The notes under the pieces were generated by a model. It searched no databases. It saw only the letters and a list, made by a program, of their open reading frames with translations, and was not told the DNA's origin. Positions 46,357 through 57,999 of a stretch of DNA of 64,000 bases are shown one piece after another; position 1 is the stretch's first letter, and every line of letters begins with the position of its first letter. Source of the DNA: Albifimbria verrucaria. Its lineage: Eukaryota > Ascomycota > Sordariomycetes > Hypocreales > Stachybotryaceae. Position numbers and translations under genes: made by a program. The stretch is from the NCBI GenBank assembly GCA_020081605.1, contig JAHREC010000028.1:146911-210910 (forward strand). Direction: 5' to 3'.

Positions 46357-47093
46357 ATGTTCAACAACACACAAGGCCAACGACTCCGACGAGCGACGCC
46401 ATTCAACCATGGCAAGCCCGCGCTGGGATTAAGCCAGAATAGGGTCGGGTCGAAGCCAACACGTCAATCGAGGGTTGACCTGCGAGGCCAATCCGGTGAC
46501 CTAGACATGTCCTGGTTGAATACCCGTCTGGGCTCCCTCATGACAATAGCGCCCTTGATTTTGATAATCTGATGTCAGCGTCGTCTATCAAGTTCTTGTG
46601 ATCAAAGAACACAAGTGCTGACATGAATATCACAGATCTGTTGAAGATGATATGTCAGACGAGTACCAGAACCAATTGGAACAGTGAGTGTAGCACAAGG
46701 TCTACAAGAGATATGTCGGACTTACAAGTGTGCAAGATTGTCGCAAACCGTCATGAACCATTCAAAGATGTAAGATTTCCCGCCCTCATGGCGCAGAGTT
46801 CGCGAAAACTGACGATGGCATAGTATAAATATGTTGCGCATGAAGTTCGTTGACCGTCAGCCGATGGCTTGGGCCCAGCTAACTTGAATCAGGTTGCAAC
46901 AGAAAGAAACCAAGCTCAAAGAGCACGCGGTCCTTATCACTCATATGAGTCTACACTGAGGTGCCCTTACTAATCCAAGTTGTGGCACAGGTTCGAAAAG
47001 GTGATCCAAGAGATGCGAGAATTCATCAAACAGTCTATGAACGGGATGCCGCCGCCTGAAGCCGACCCACTCGACACGACCCTTTCTTTCTAA
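46357..47093 (+). CDS. Multi-exon coiled-coil protein, unknown
   Basis: The ATG at 46357 gives a basic N-terminus (QGQRLRRATPFNHGKPALGL). In the next frame SALDFDNL leads to a GTCAGC donor at 46574. After a CACAG acceptor near 46635 follow SVEDDMSDEYQNQLEQ, a GTGAGT donor, and then, across further GT..AG introns, QTVMNHSK, LQQKETKLKEHAVLITHMS and FEKVIQEMREFIKQSM with the end PPPEADPLDTTLSF. Heptad-like Leu/Ile spacing suggests a coiled coil. Repeated alternative splice choices and one likely missing G near 46530 leave the exact joins open. No family recognised. Confidence 0.42.
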
Positions 47094-48039
47094 GGTCCAT
47101 GCAGCCGGTCTGCAAGAGCATCAGGCACCAGCCAGGACGGTTGTTTACTGACTTGCAACATGTATCATCTATGATTTAGTCATGCTGCAGGAGACATGGT
47201 AATAGCTGGCTGAAGAGGAACCCGCTGGCAAGTTGTGGTTTGGGAAATCAGATTCAAGTTGTTTGCGTGACGGAAGAATGAGATGATGTTCTCTGTTTGT
47301 GAAGCGTGATGGTGTTGTTACATACTTCAATCTGCAATTTTCTTCAGGGTCCCTGTCTCTCTAGAACGTGTTTTCACCTACCCATCACTTCTAAATAGCG
47401 ATGAGGAAGCAGTCGTCAAGCATGGCAGGCTGTTAACACACAACCTTGCTGCAAACTGGGCAGACTTTCCAACTATATGGTTACGGCCGCCTTGAGTGTT
47501 TCTCAGTTTGAATGCGAAGGTTTTGTGGTAGTATTCTTGATTGTTTTTTTTGGTTTTTGGTTGTTTTTTTGGGGTGGGGGAGGGAGAGGGGGAGGGTCGG
47601 TTGAAGTGGTTTTCGACCGGCCGCCTAGATCTTTACTAAACCTGGATCGCCATGTACGTAGTAGTGCCAAGGGAAATAAGTTTGTGTCACAAATTTCGAT
47701 GAACTGAATTTTCATGACCGTCATACCATCCAGGGCAGCCACAGACCTTCACTTGCGGCACATGGAGCAAATGAGAGGAAGACAATTGTCACCGGTACCA
47801 GCTTAACAAACACATGTCAGCTTAGCAGTTCGTTCGTATATTGAAAGGACGAAATCTTGTTCATTATTTGCAAAACGCTCCACATATTCTTTTGCAAGCC
47901 AGCCACTCTCCAGTAATAGATATCTAAGCTCCCGCGCCTTGTCTCTTGCTCTCCTTCCCTCCTCTTCCCCCTCTTATTTCTAAAACCTGATAAAACTCCG
48001 CAAATTATTCGATGAATGGGTATGCGTCGTCATTTTATG
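47094..48039. other. Intergenic with a G-rich tract
   Basis: Contains the T/G-rich stretch 47540-47600. No gene recognised. Confidence 0.5.
47572..47597 (+). other. Potential G-quadruplex
   Basis: Five runs of three to five G separated by T, A or AGA, immediately after a run of T. It meets the usual G3+N1-7 pattern. Confidence 0.6.
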
Positions 48040-48549
48040 CTATACCGAATGAACATTGTGCGAATTGGCCATGTTGGACAATAACAACTTGGTTATGGTT
48101 GCCTCCATAGAGTCGAGGCGCTGTTTCATGCTAGATTAGGCAGTCGTCAGCAAAAGCAAACCCCGCCAGAAGCGCGTCATCATCTCCTGGCGCTGCAACC
48201 TACATATTCAACTGATACTCAGTCGCCAAGTTGCTAGTGTCGAGAGAAGATAAAGTCGTCGCATGTCTGTTGCCCCAATGTTAATCTTCACGGCTATCGT
48301 CGCACGTGGATCAACGGCGATCACTTACTCGTGACCCATTGAGAACGTAATAGGGGTGAGATAATGATTAAATGCTTGATTCGCCGTGAAGGTGTCCAAG
48401 TTCAGCTCTGATGGCATGCCGGCCTGGCACTGCGGCTGGTGATAGGTGGGGGTTGAACCTTGAGAAGGGCTGGTATGCTGTCCGGGAGAGGGTGGCTGTG
48501 GATTTGGGGTGATGCGACGTAGTGCAGGCTTAGTCTGCCTTTGAGACAT
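48040..48549 (-). CDS. Three-exon small hypothetical protein
   Basis: Exons 48549-48329, 48266-48204 and 48130-48040 join in perfect phase to 124 residues through two introns (GTAAGT and GTAGGT donors, CAG and TAG acceptors). The first exon is Pro/Gln/Ser/Thr-rich (SPGQHTSPSQGSTPTYHQPQ) with SELNLDTFTANQAFNHYL. The last exon is helical (MKQRLDSMEATITKLLLSNM) and could dimerise. Three exact phase matches make the model credible. No family recognised. Confidence 0.65.
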
Positions 48550-48668
48550 CGTAGTTGCGGAGTTCTGGGGGTTGGCAGGGCCTAGTAGTGGAAGGGCAAG
48601 TTTATGTGAACTTAGAAAACGATGGCGACAACTTCAAATGCTCAAATTTCTCTCTCTCGTCCTTCTAG

Positions 48669-48881
48669 GACCTTCCTAAACCCAAGGAGAAAAATCCTGC
48701 TATCGCATTCTCTTATACCTTTGTCGCTGACCCGACAGTCTGGTTCAGGAGGTTAGAGGATGGGTTCTTCTACGATATGGCTCATTTCGAAGATCCACAC
48801 ACTGGTCGGCGCACGATGATTCCGAAGACCGGGCAGGTCACGTCTCTGGCGAGGACGATGGTGGCTGAGCCCGACTTATGA
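48669..48881 (+). CDS. Orphan 3' exon
   Basis: After a TCTAG acceptor 70 codons are open: PKPKEKNPAIAFSYTFVADP, then WFRRLEDGFFYDMAHFEDPH, then a stop. The composition is gene-like. Upstream exons would overlap the divergent gene ending at 48549, so this may be a remnant. Not recognised. Confidence 0.3.
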   Translation, partial: DLPKPKEKNPAIAFSYTFVADPTVWFRRLEDGFFYDMAHFEDPHTGRRTMIPKTGQVTSLARTMVAEPDL

Positions 48882-48961
48882 AGAGGCATCTAAGCACTTT
48901 ACCTGGGCCTAATACGCATGCAAAGTGCAAGGCAAATAAATACAATCGGAATTTGGCATCT

Positions 48962-49318
48962 TTACCAGCACCACCCATTCAACTGCGATCCCTTTTCGCG
49001 AATCCGCTGATTGATAATGTGCGGTAATATAGTGTGGATGACGAACGTATACCATTGATAGGGATTAGCCTGTAAGGGATGGGACAGAAGAACCCGTTTG
49101 AGGGTTTCCCGCCGGACCATTTCCGGCACCATTTCTGAAAGTGCTCGCACCCGCCCCGCCCCGCCCTCTCCATCGTCCACCGTCGGGTGTTCGGCCACAA
49201 CGGCCACAACGGCCACGGGTTGGTCAGATTTTCTCATTCCATCTGAGAGTGTTGCGGGGAACCCTATGGCTCCAAAGAAAACAAAATGAGCATTTAACTT
49301 AGTTGCCTTCACCAACAA
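48962..49318 (-). CDS. Doubtful small hypothetical protein
   Basis: 118 codons with VAVVAVVAEHP, caused by three 9-bp repeats near 49195-49222, and a helical end. No homology known. Coding status uncertain. Confidence 0.22.
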   Translation of the reverse strand: MLVKATKLNAHFVFFGAIGFPATLSDGMRKSDQPVAVVAVVAEHPTVDDGEGGAGRVRALSEMVPEMVRRETLKRVLLSHPLQANPYQWYTFVIHTILPHIINQRIREKGSQLNGWCW

Positions 49319-50555
49319 TTTTAGCGCTCAACGCTAAGTGTTGTGGACTGAACGCTAAGCAAGTCCAACCAATAATAAACAACCAATTGAGGGTTCGCCA
49401 AGAGATCGGTTATGATGCACGGATAGAAACCGTGTACGCACATGCACATCATCGCTCGTGCAGCCACGACTCCGCGCGACCCGCCTACCGACAGCCAACC
49501 GAGAGCCAACCGAGATCATGGCCCGTCCTTGAACCGGGCAGAATCGGATATAGCGGGCCAAGGGATCCAACTTGCCGTGAGTTTTCAGCACTGACCGGTG
49601 CCAGTTTTGTCAGCTAGCCTCGCATAAAGCAAACTATTGACGGTTGATGTCCAAAGGCCGTGCTTCAAGGCTTAGAGTCGCGATCCTAGTAGGTACTGTA
49701 CAGTATGTATAGCCGTTCGCCAAAGTGTCACTCTCAATTTAGGCACTATCTGGTCACCATTCTTACAGCCCGACCAACTTAGACCTGACTACATCCCTCA
49801 GCGACATACCCCACTGCCTGACTCGATAAAAACCCTTCGGCATCCAAGCATTGACGTTCATTTGGTTGAGGCCCTCCTCCCACAGGGCTGCGGTGCATCA
49901 GTACTGTCGGTGTTTTCCGTCGGTGACATGCTCGCCACCCATTCCTCCACCACGCTCCTATTCATTTCAACAGATTCTGGTTCCTCCGCGGACGATTCGA
50001 GAATTGGAACCCAGATGGGATGTAGTCTAGGCCATGCTTCTCGATGGTGTGGGCCTCTAATCGAGCTCGAGCGTCGCCTCGTGGTATGTGGCTTAGTGCA
50101 ACGGCCTCTGTGTGAGGCACCGTTTTCTGTGATACGAGCCATTTTTTCCCCTTCTTTTTTGTGACTAACTTTTCGATTGTCTTTTGTTTTCTGTTGGTTT
50201 GTGTTCGTCTCCTCTTTGAGATTGGAAACGGCTCAGGACGGCTACCAGTTCGTATGGTCCACAGATAACACTAACACATACCGTACCTGTCCGGTGCGTA
50301 GACTCTCCTTTATCATCTCACCACGAGGTTAGTGTGCTCCTCGGTATAAACCTTTTGAGATCATGGTCACATTTCGACGGTCCAGTTTCAGATCATTCCA
50401 ATCATTCACATCTATAAGCAGCCGAAAAGGACATGAGATGCGACAGGAACGGAACGTTGGATACGAAATATAAATTGTTCTAGGTGGCTACTGTCCTACA
50501 GTACAAGAACCCGAGCTATGCTAGAGCAGGCTACACAATTAATCATTGAAACAAT
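49319..50555. other. Intergenic region
   Basis: Holds the palindrome TACTGTACAGTA at 49694-49705. Overlapping frames on both strands near 49860-50160 have no recognisable domain. Confidence 0.4.
49694..49705. promoter_or_regulatory. Palindromic TACTGTACAGTA motif
   Basis: Exact third copy of the 12-mer seen at 6857 and 37808, again in non-coding DNA. Confidence 0.35.
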
Positions 50556-52421
50556 ATGAACGAGCAAGAGCAATTGAAGAAAATATCTCTCAGTCCCTTC
50601 TCCTGTACATCGCTTCCGCTCATTAATGAGGCACTGCAAGCCATAAGACGAAGGTACCCAAATAGCAACAGCAAAACTCAAACCTTGGCCAACAGCCAAA
50701 GCCGTTTGACTTCCTCATCTACATCTATTGAGGAACAAACCTCACCTGCAGATGCAAATATCCCAACGCTTCATGCCGAACCTTCATGGATCGAGTTTAC
50801 GCAGTGGGTTTCTCAGCTGCCGGTGGGAGTAGGAGGTGGTCCCATCACGCCATCGACACTACGTCTGGCCAACGGTGACCACCTAGACGCTGACGTTGTT
50901 GACTCGTACTTGAAGTTGATCCGAGCAGACTCGCCCTGCGCAAAGATCGTAGATGTTCGTGAACTCCGCCATGACTGCAATGAGATAGGTGACGAAGGAG
51001 TCCATCTCGCAACAATCATGCCCTTCCAGGATGGAGACGGCTGGGCCTTTGCCGTCGCGTATCCCGATTGCATCCACTGGTACGATAGTAGGCCTGGCGC
51101 TGACATTCCTGTGTTCCGAGTCCGCGACAAACGTCCAGTTGTCGACGACTGGACCGGTCCTAAAGAATCCAAGCCGACTGATTCGGGCGTACTCATGCTG
51201 CTAGGGATTCGAAGGCTCCAGCATGGTATGCCCCACCTCGATCAGTCGGCCGCTAACCGATCAGGGCCTGCTTATCGCTCTCGCGTTTTAATAGAGGTGC
51301 TCTGTGGCAAGTTGAACCCAACTAAATCCGAGCTTGAGAGTCTAGTTGCTCGCGTAAGGCAAGAACAAGGACAAGGACAAGGGCAGGGACAAGAACAGGA
51401 ACAGGAACAAGAAGGTGGAGAAGCAGAACAATCGCATTTCTTCGATGACGCCACGTACGGCATGGACTTTGAGGCCGGTGAGGAGGCAGAAGTTGCCTTT
51501 GCCATGAATACGGCTAGCGTCGCCATCATAACCCCTCCAGATTCAACCCTGGATCCTACCCCACCTGGAATACGAGCAGTCACAACCAGAGAACGAAGCG
51601 AGTATTCACGTTTCGGCGCCGGTCTTAGGCAGCGGTCTGCCAGCTGCACAGTCGAGACCGGCGCAGCAAGCGTCTCCTCATGGTCGCGAGAACGGAACTG
51701 ACGTGGTCACGGCTGAAGAGGGCTTGCCGGTATTTCAGTGGAGACACGTGGTACAGCCGTGTCCCTAGAGGACCGTCAAGTCATCCTTCGCCATCTCAGC
51801 CAGGCTGTTAAGGCCAGCCGGGAAGTTGGAGCGTCGATGCAGACAGGTCTGCCAGTGTTATGGAGCTTAGTGTCGAGAGATAGAGTTTCGAAAGACGGTG
51901 TAAGCAGTGCCTTCCACCAACGGTACAACGCCGTCTTGTTTCATGACAAGATGGAACAGCTCCATAGCTCAACCGCAGTTGAACAAGCCTGGGGCAGTAA
52001 TGGACTATGGGACAGGCCTGGCGTCAAGGAGATGAGATTGATGCAAACATCATGCCGGTTCTGGAGAGAGCTCTGTGACTTACGTAGCGAATGGGGCGAT
52101 GGAAAATACACCATGCTTCTCGTAGGGAGCAAATCGTTGATCGACAACATGAGCAGGGTGCAAAGAAACGCTTTTATGGCAACAATCCGCTCACGCTTGG
52201 CCGATGTATCAGACCCTCTGGCAGGCTGCCTCGAGAGCGCTCAGGGTCTTTGCTGTGCTATCGTGAATAAATCACTCCCAGAGGAGACTTTGATGATAGA
52301 TCGTTATCCGCTACGTCATCACGATGGGTTGAATGACGCGTTATATGGAGCGTTCACGAGTTTAAATCCACGGGTTAAGGTTCCGATCCCTCGGCCAACT
52401 AGAACGCATTCTCGAAGATAA
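50556..52421 (+). CDS. Ulp1-like (C48-type) protein with altered catalytic site
   Basis: A disordered leader is followed by a region resembling the Ulp1/SENP protease fold: LANGDHLDADVVDSYLKLI (the W/L.D..I..YL element), TIMPFQDGDGWAFAVAYPD, IHWYDSRPG, then TDSGVLMLLGIRRL, which sits where Ulp1 proteases have D-C-G-V. The nucleophile position is Ser and the HW pair is replaced by GW, so catalysis as a cysteine protease is doubtful. A Gln/Gly/Glu hexanucleotide repeat follows (51360-51412). The frame breaks at CCCC 51559-51562 and CCC 51763-51765; one added C at each continues the protein through LEDRQVILRHLSQAVKASRE to 52421. No membrane segments. Family assignment is by motif only. Confidence 0.5.
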
Positions 52422-52976
52422 AAGCTTTGTTACAATAGTGGTTATGCACTATTCTCCCAAATGACGGTCCAAAGTATCATGGTTGGTAAGGTATATGCAC
52501 ATTAGACTTATGGTAGTTAAGAGAAAATTGCATTCCAATTTGACGAATTTGTATCACTCAAATTGCCATCCTGGTTTTTAATCATTTTCAATCATTTTCA
52601 ATCATTTTTAATTATTGTCATTCGTTTCTATTCGTTTTTATTCGCGTAATCTAATAAACCTTTCTACGCTTTGAGGCGAGAGGCATATCCAGGGTAGGTA
52701 ATCGTGGGATTGGAAGCCGCCGCCTCACGAAGGAACCCACTAAAAGCGACCCACTGAAAGGAACACGACCTTGTCAATTTGGCTTACACATTCGACCCTA
52801 ATTTTGCCTTCTCACATGATAGAGCAGAGTGGGACCTACATCTTGCGATCTTTGTGAGGGTCATGACTTGAGCCACTTTACTTGCACGTGGCCGGAGTTA
52901 ATCCCCTTCCCTAATAATTGCCAATTGCTAATGTGGTGACTCCATGGTCAAAACATGCTCAGATCAGGTCACTGGG
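52422..52976. other. AT-rich intergenic region
   Basis: Contains three copies of AATCATTTTC and related ATTCGTTT words at 52580-52640. No gene. Confidence 0.5.
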
Positions 52977-53277
52977 CTAGATAGCTGTGCAGTTTGCTAG
53001 CCATTTAGCGCGCTCAGTGTAAGCCTGAGCGCGTGCCTCCCGGTGCTGCTCGAGTAGCTTGGCGGCCAGATCGGCTGAGATTGAGATGGCTTCATGTAAT
53101 GAGGCCGGAAATAGAACGCCACGCTTCCACCTTTTCTCGAAGCTGATCTCTCCTCGAAATTAATTTCTCTATGACTTCAGCATCTTGATTCCGCGACTCG
53201 TCCTCCAGTGCGTCGAGAAAATCCTCGAGGGCGAATTGGTTTGAGTAAATACTGGATCGAGGTCTACTAGGGTCCAT
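52977..53277 (-). CDS. Small helical hypothetical protein
   Basis: The ATG at 53277 gives MDPSRPRSSIYSNQFALEDF and then heptad-like helices (DAEVIEKLISRRDQLREK). After one frame change in the AAAAGG run near 53125 the strand continues RWKRGVLFPASLHEAISISA and LAAKLLEQHREA..AYTERAKW to a stop at 52977. About 100 residues in total, all helical. Unknown family. It may be a partner of the similarly sized helical protein at 53836. Confidence 0.4.
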
Positions 53278-53835
53278 GTTTCGGAAGCTTCAGTGGGATC
53301 AAATGACACAGGTATTGTACGTCCTAAGTATGATAGACCTTTGAATAGATGTTGAAAACAATTTCACCTTTGCTTTCGGCAAGTGGGCAGACATGATTGT
53401 TATTTGTAAAATTTTACGCAACGGACAAGAAACATCCAATTGATCTCTTTGGTGTCGGATGTTGAATGTGAACTTGCCAAGTTCAGGCGACAGGTGCTAT
53501 GGCTTAGGTGCTATGGCTTAGGTGCTGAGTGGATCTCATCGCCCGCCTACCGTTAACGATACCACCCCCAAGGCGAGAGATGTTCAAGACAGACAAGGCC
53601 GACCGACCGAACACAGGATATGCGAAGACAAATTGCCGGTAGCAATGCTGTACGCCACAATAGAATTCACAAGCACAAATATCATGATTGAACATGCACA
53701 AGGGTGGCTACGGAGGCTTTCGAGGTGTTTACTTCTTGCACAACTAATAATGGATTGTTTTTACGTCCAGATTTACCCGCCTATATACCCACCTGTGGAG
53801 TGTTGGGGGTGGGGGCTCTGAAATCCTGCTTGAGC
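53278..53835. other. Intergenic region
   Basis: A 13-bp direct repeat (GGTGCTATGGCTTA) is present near 53500. No gene recognised. Confidence 0.4.
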
Positions 53836-54222
53836 TCATCGCCCCGTCACCCCAAATGCCTCGTCGATTTTGCCAAGTTCAGCCCGCCACCATTGATTAG
53901 CTTGCTCGACTTCTTCATTGTATTTCTCAATGGCTGAAAATAATCCTTCGCAGTGATGTTGGACACTTGGAAGAAGTGGCAAGAGCACATCATCGGCTAA
54001 GTGCTGGAAGTGTACGAGAGCGAGACGCTGCTTACCCGCCTCTCTAGTCATCCTCACGACATGTTCGTGTGAGGCCAACGAGGGCCGTTCAACTTTGACC
54101 TCACGAGCGAGTCGCAATGGCTGGGACTCTGGCTCCGAAGATCGATCAGGTATTTCGGGCGGTGATCTTTTCTCTCTTGTGAACAATCTGTGGATGCGAT
54201 ACCTGATTTGTGACTTTGTCAT
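53836..54222 (-). CDS. Small hypothetical protein, basic then helical
   Basis: 128 residues in a single frame. Start MTKSQIRYRIHRLFTREKRS, a Pro/Ser/Glu linker, then long helices (HEHVVRMTREAGKQRLALVH, ADDVLLPLLPSVQHHCEGLF, IEKYNEEVEQANQWWRAELG). The layout suggests a coiled-coil adaptor. No family recognised. Confidence 0.5.
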   Translation of the reverse strand: MTKSQIRYRIHRLFTREKRSPPEIPDRSSEPESQPLRLAREVKVERPSLASHEHVVRMTREAGKQRLALVHFQHLADDVLLPLLPSVQHHCEGLFSAIEKYNEEVEQANQWWRAELGKIDEAFGVTGR

Positions 54223-55191
54223 GCCAGGAGACTTTCGCGTCTTACGGTATTCCCAGGACGAGAGGTAGATCTGGACTAAACGACTTAAAGGATGGCCGCA
54301 CCGGTACCGATGGTGATTTGTCCTAGGCTAAGGTGGTTTAACTACACGTGAATTGCCGGTTTGCCTCAATATATGTGATTTTATGCAGCTGGTTCTAGCC
54401 TGTACGCACGAGCGCAAGTAGACTAATGGCTTTTGCCAGGTGCGTAACAGCACCGGAAATGCCTTGACGGGTCCACGAGATGATGGTGCGAGCTGGATGT
54501 ATCCACTATATCCCAGATTACGTCCCTTATGGATGTAGCGTCATAGGACATTTTCCACCTCTTGCCTCCTGCCTCCTGCCTCCCTCTTCCCTCCTTTGCG
54601 CCAACTGCAGCAACGAAGTGAAAGGAAGCAGAAGCATCCCATGAACACATGAGCTTTGCGGATGCTTGACTTTGCCAATGTCATGGATAGTTACTGCAAA
54701 AGACTGACGGGGCAGCGCGAATAAATTTAGCAGGTTGCATACATCGGTGTTTGTTAAATGGCTCGCTGGGTGGTTTTGCCTGAACGAACTAGTTACTCTC
54801 ACTTTTTACGCAGAGTGGCAAAGGCTAAAGGCTGAACCAACGGCGCATTCATGTCACAGCAGTGATCCTCAAGACAATGTCAACGATGGCACTATCAATG
54901 GAATAAAGTAAATGCACGGCAATCTGTGAGGGCATGAATTACGAAAAAATAAAAATAAAAATTATAAAATTTATAAAAGAATAATATAAGAAACAATAAT
55001 AAATGAATGTACAGTACTTCTATTCAATCCATGAAGTCAAGAACTCAACCTCCATCCGTCCTATCAAGTGACCCGGCGACAGCGATCATTAAATCGCTCG
55101 ATCCCTAGTGGATACCTGTAGTTATCTGCCACGTCTAAAACTTGCTATGGACATGTCACGGATGCGTCGCCGTCACTATCACAACACCAGG
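54223..55191. other. Intergenic with AT-rich tract
   Basis: 54940-55010 is almost pure A/T (AATAAAAATAAAAATTATAA) and could act as a replication or scaffold-attachment region. A short block at 54600-54690 resembles 57175-57240 (shared AAAGGAAGC, AACACATGA, CATTGCCAATG-like words). Confidence 0.45.
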
Positions 55192-56464
55192 TTAACTGAC
55201 ACTGAAATCATCTAGATTCAGCACAAGACCCTGCTGAAGTATCTCCAAGACGTTGTTGGGAGGCGGATCTATCTTTTCGAAGTGAGCCCTCTCCCGTTCC
55301 GCACGGGTCCAAGTCGAGACGTCGAAACAATCATCTCTGCCCGTTAATGTCTGGCGCCTGCGGTAGATGCAGCAGATCATTTGCCACTGATCCGTCCATG
55401 AGTTTTTATAGTCACGGTAGCCTTTCTTCCATTTCCAAGGATCTTTGGTATCCAAACGAGGCATCACGAGTTTGGAAATATCGTATGTGTTCACATCCTC
55501 GACGGCGAATGTCATGTCGCTTGGCGTAAGCCAACAGGTATAGGTCAAGATTATCAGCGTCAAATTTGAATCGCTTGGCGTTTGAAGGACAGATGGAGCC
55601 CATCAAGTTCATAGATCGGAACTTTCCTGCAAGCTCGAGGTACAGGCCGATGATCCAACCGACATTAACCACGCCTGATGCGACTCCGAGGCGACTCTCG
55701 GCTTCAAGCATGGCAAGTGAAGCCAATACCATTCTTGCGATAAGTTCAACCGCATCTTGAGCTATCTCTCCGTCTCCAGTGCAACCAAACTCCATACCAT
55801 TGCCGAGCAGCATGAACAGAGCAAGCCCTTCTATGACAGCCCAAGCCTCGCGCCAGTCCATGCGCTTGTGTGCCTCGTCAAAATCCCATATGAGGTTCTG
55901 CACGACCTCAAGTGCTCCGTAGGCCATGTAGTCATTGAAGGTATACATGTCAAACACGTCAGGATCGCGGAGTGTCAGCATGGCGACAGCGACGCTATGC
56001 TTGTTAAAACCAGCCTTGGACACGGCATACAGCCGAGATGACGGCGAGTCACCAAGTCGACCGTAAGAACATGCCGTGCCGCTGCCACATGGTTGAGCTT
56101 TGGTGTTATTTTTGCAATTCCTCTCATCCTCATCCTCATCTCCATCCTCACCATCATCCTCATCGGTGTCGTCACTTTTGGTTTCGAATAGGGCACAAAC
56201 ACAGATCAGCTCGTATGCCTCCCTTGGATCCTTGACTTGTGTCAGGTAGTGAAAGTCTAGATTCTTCGATCCTGAGACAGGTGACCATCGTTTGCTCCGA
56301 CTGTCTTTCTTTGCTTGCAGTAGGGCATCAAGGTCTTCACATGCTTCGGACGTGATGGTTGATGCTTTGACCTTCGCCCTTTTCGCTGCGTTTGGAAATG
56401 GCATGTCGTCTGATTTGAGCTTCATACCTGCACAGGGTCCACGCATGTTGATGTTTCTTCTCAA
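55192..56464 (-). CDS. Conserved-looking hypothetical protein
   Basis: The ATG at 56464 gives a basic N-terminus, then DFHYLTQVKDPREAYELICV, an acidic patch (DDTDEDDGEDGDEDEDE), and a helical middle: FDMYTFNDYMAYGALEVVQN, DWREAWAVIEGLALFMLLGN, LGVASGVVNVGWIIGLYLEL. After LLAYA a frame change near 55520 (one A fewer) continues SDMTFAVEDVNTYDISKLVM, then WKWKKGYRDYKNSWTDQWQM and a Cys-containing end at 55192. I have seen similar helical proteins annotated as hypothetical in moulds, but no function can be stated. Total about 420 residues. Confidence 0.6.
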
Positions 56465-57999
56465 GGTACAGTATCCTGTTTCCGGGTCAGTACAGATTGA
56501 AGCGGGATCCTAACTTTCACCTCACCTGTTTTTCCTACTTGTAGTTAACAATTAACCATGTACACACTGGTCAAAGAGATCCTGTAGGTGCTGTGCTATA
56601 CAGCACTGTACACAATCGTATCTACAGATGAATGTACATAACAGGAACCAATGCCCGTATCATTGTTGCTGCTTCTCAGCCAACTAACCGTTTCAACATG
56701 GACCAAGCGGCATGGGGAGAAAGTGCAAGTAGAAGTCCCCTTCTTGACCAGATCCATAGTGAAATTGCTGACCTTTGTTCAACTGGCTCGGGCCCATACC
56801 GTGTATGGATATCGCTATACACTATGTGATTCTTGCCATGCCACGATAGCAGGCGGCATCGTAGGTCAGTAAGACGGAAGATAAACTCTACATTGCTACA
56901 GTTGCCTCAATCATCCCATATTTGTCTTTATATGTCTCGTCCATCCCATGCGAAGGAGGCAGACTAACCCATTTCGATGGGAGGACTATGGGCGTTGATT
57001 ACTTCAAGCAGTGGTGGTATCTAGGGCTGAGATGAATGATATTTCTCTCATACAATACTATATGTGCCGGTTATATCCCAATAGATGAAGCATTGAGGAC
57101 ACACCGTGAAGGCTTCTAGATCGTGCTGAGAACAAAAAGCGATGAGTCTCTTCACTTCCCTTTTCGGTGGCTGCAAGAGTTCAAAGCAAAGGAAGCTTTG
57201 TAAGAACACATGAATTCTCCGGACATTTGGCATTGCCAATGCAACGCCTGTCGAAAGGCGGCAGAGGAGTACGAAAAGGGATTACAGTCTGGACGAAAAT
57301 AGGTATAACTGATCGACGTCTGATTTTACCTTTTATAAGCTTTAAATAAACTCAAACAGGCTGAAGACGGCCAGCACATTTTGACCTGTTAAGCATTGTA
57401 ACTGGTCAGAACCTCCTTACCATCTCACAGTGGGTAGCAGATGGCCACATGTATCGTGTGCGACGGCTGGCAAGTCAGCGACAATTTCAGCGACTTAAAT
57501 GTTCGGATTTCTTCAAGGTCTCAATTGTTTCTTGTACGTGTATCGACGTTGAATTGAATTTATTTCTTTATTCATTTCTTTCTTTCCTTCTTTTCGTTCA
57601 ATATAGATGTTTCTTCGGTGTCGTAGTATCTCTTCGTCCAATCCCGCGCCACCCATTTTAGGCCTTATTCTACAACACTGACCACAGAACAGAATGAATA
57701 TAGGCTGACAGAACCCTCATCTGCCTGTTAGGCTGGTCTCGGCCACAGAAATCTTGCCCCTGGTGTAACTGCCGATCGGCATTGGTGCAACGACGTGCAT
57801 TCGGCGCAAGGGAATATGCACAGCACAATGAAGGGAATAATATATGTAGTTAGCTTGCGTTTATTTTATTGATTGCCATTTAGATCGGCCTGTCAACCAG
57901 GCCATTGATCAAAAAGAAGCGACTGTGTGCTTGAATCGATCGCTCCCGCATTGCATATCGGCTCTTATGCCAACATGAATGGATGGCAAGATCTCAACT
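56465..57999. other. Intergenic region
   Basis: No gene recognised. Short frames at 56632-56872 and 57449-57661 have no domain support. Confidence 0.45.

Noticed and set aside
49858..50164. Overlapping frames of about 100 codons on both strands
   Set aside because: No domain, no splice support and mutually exclusive; coding status cannot be decided.
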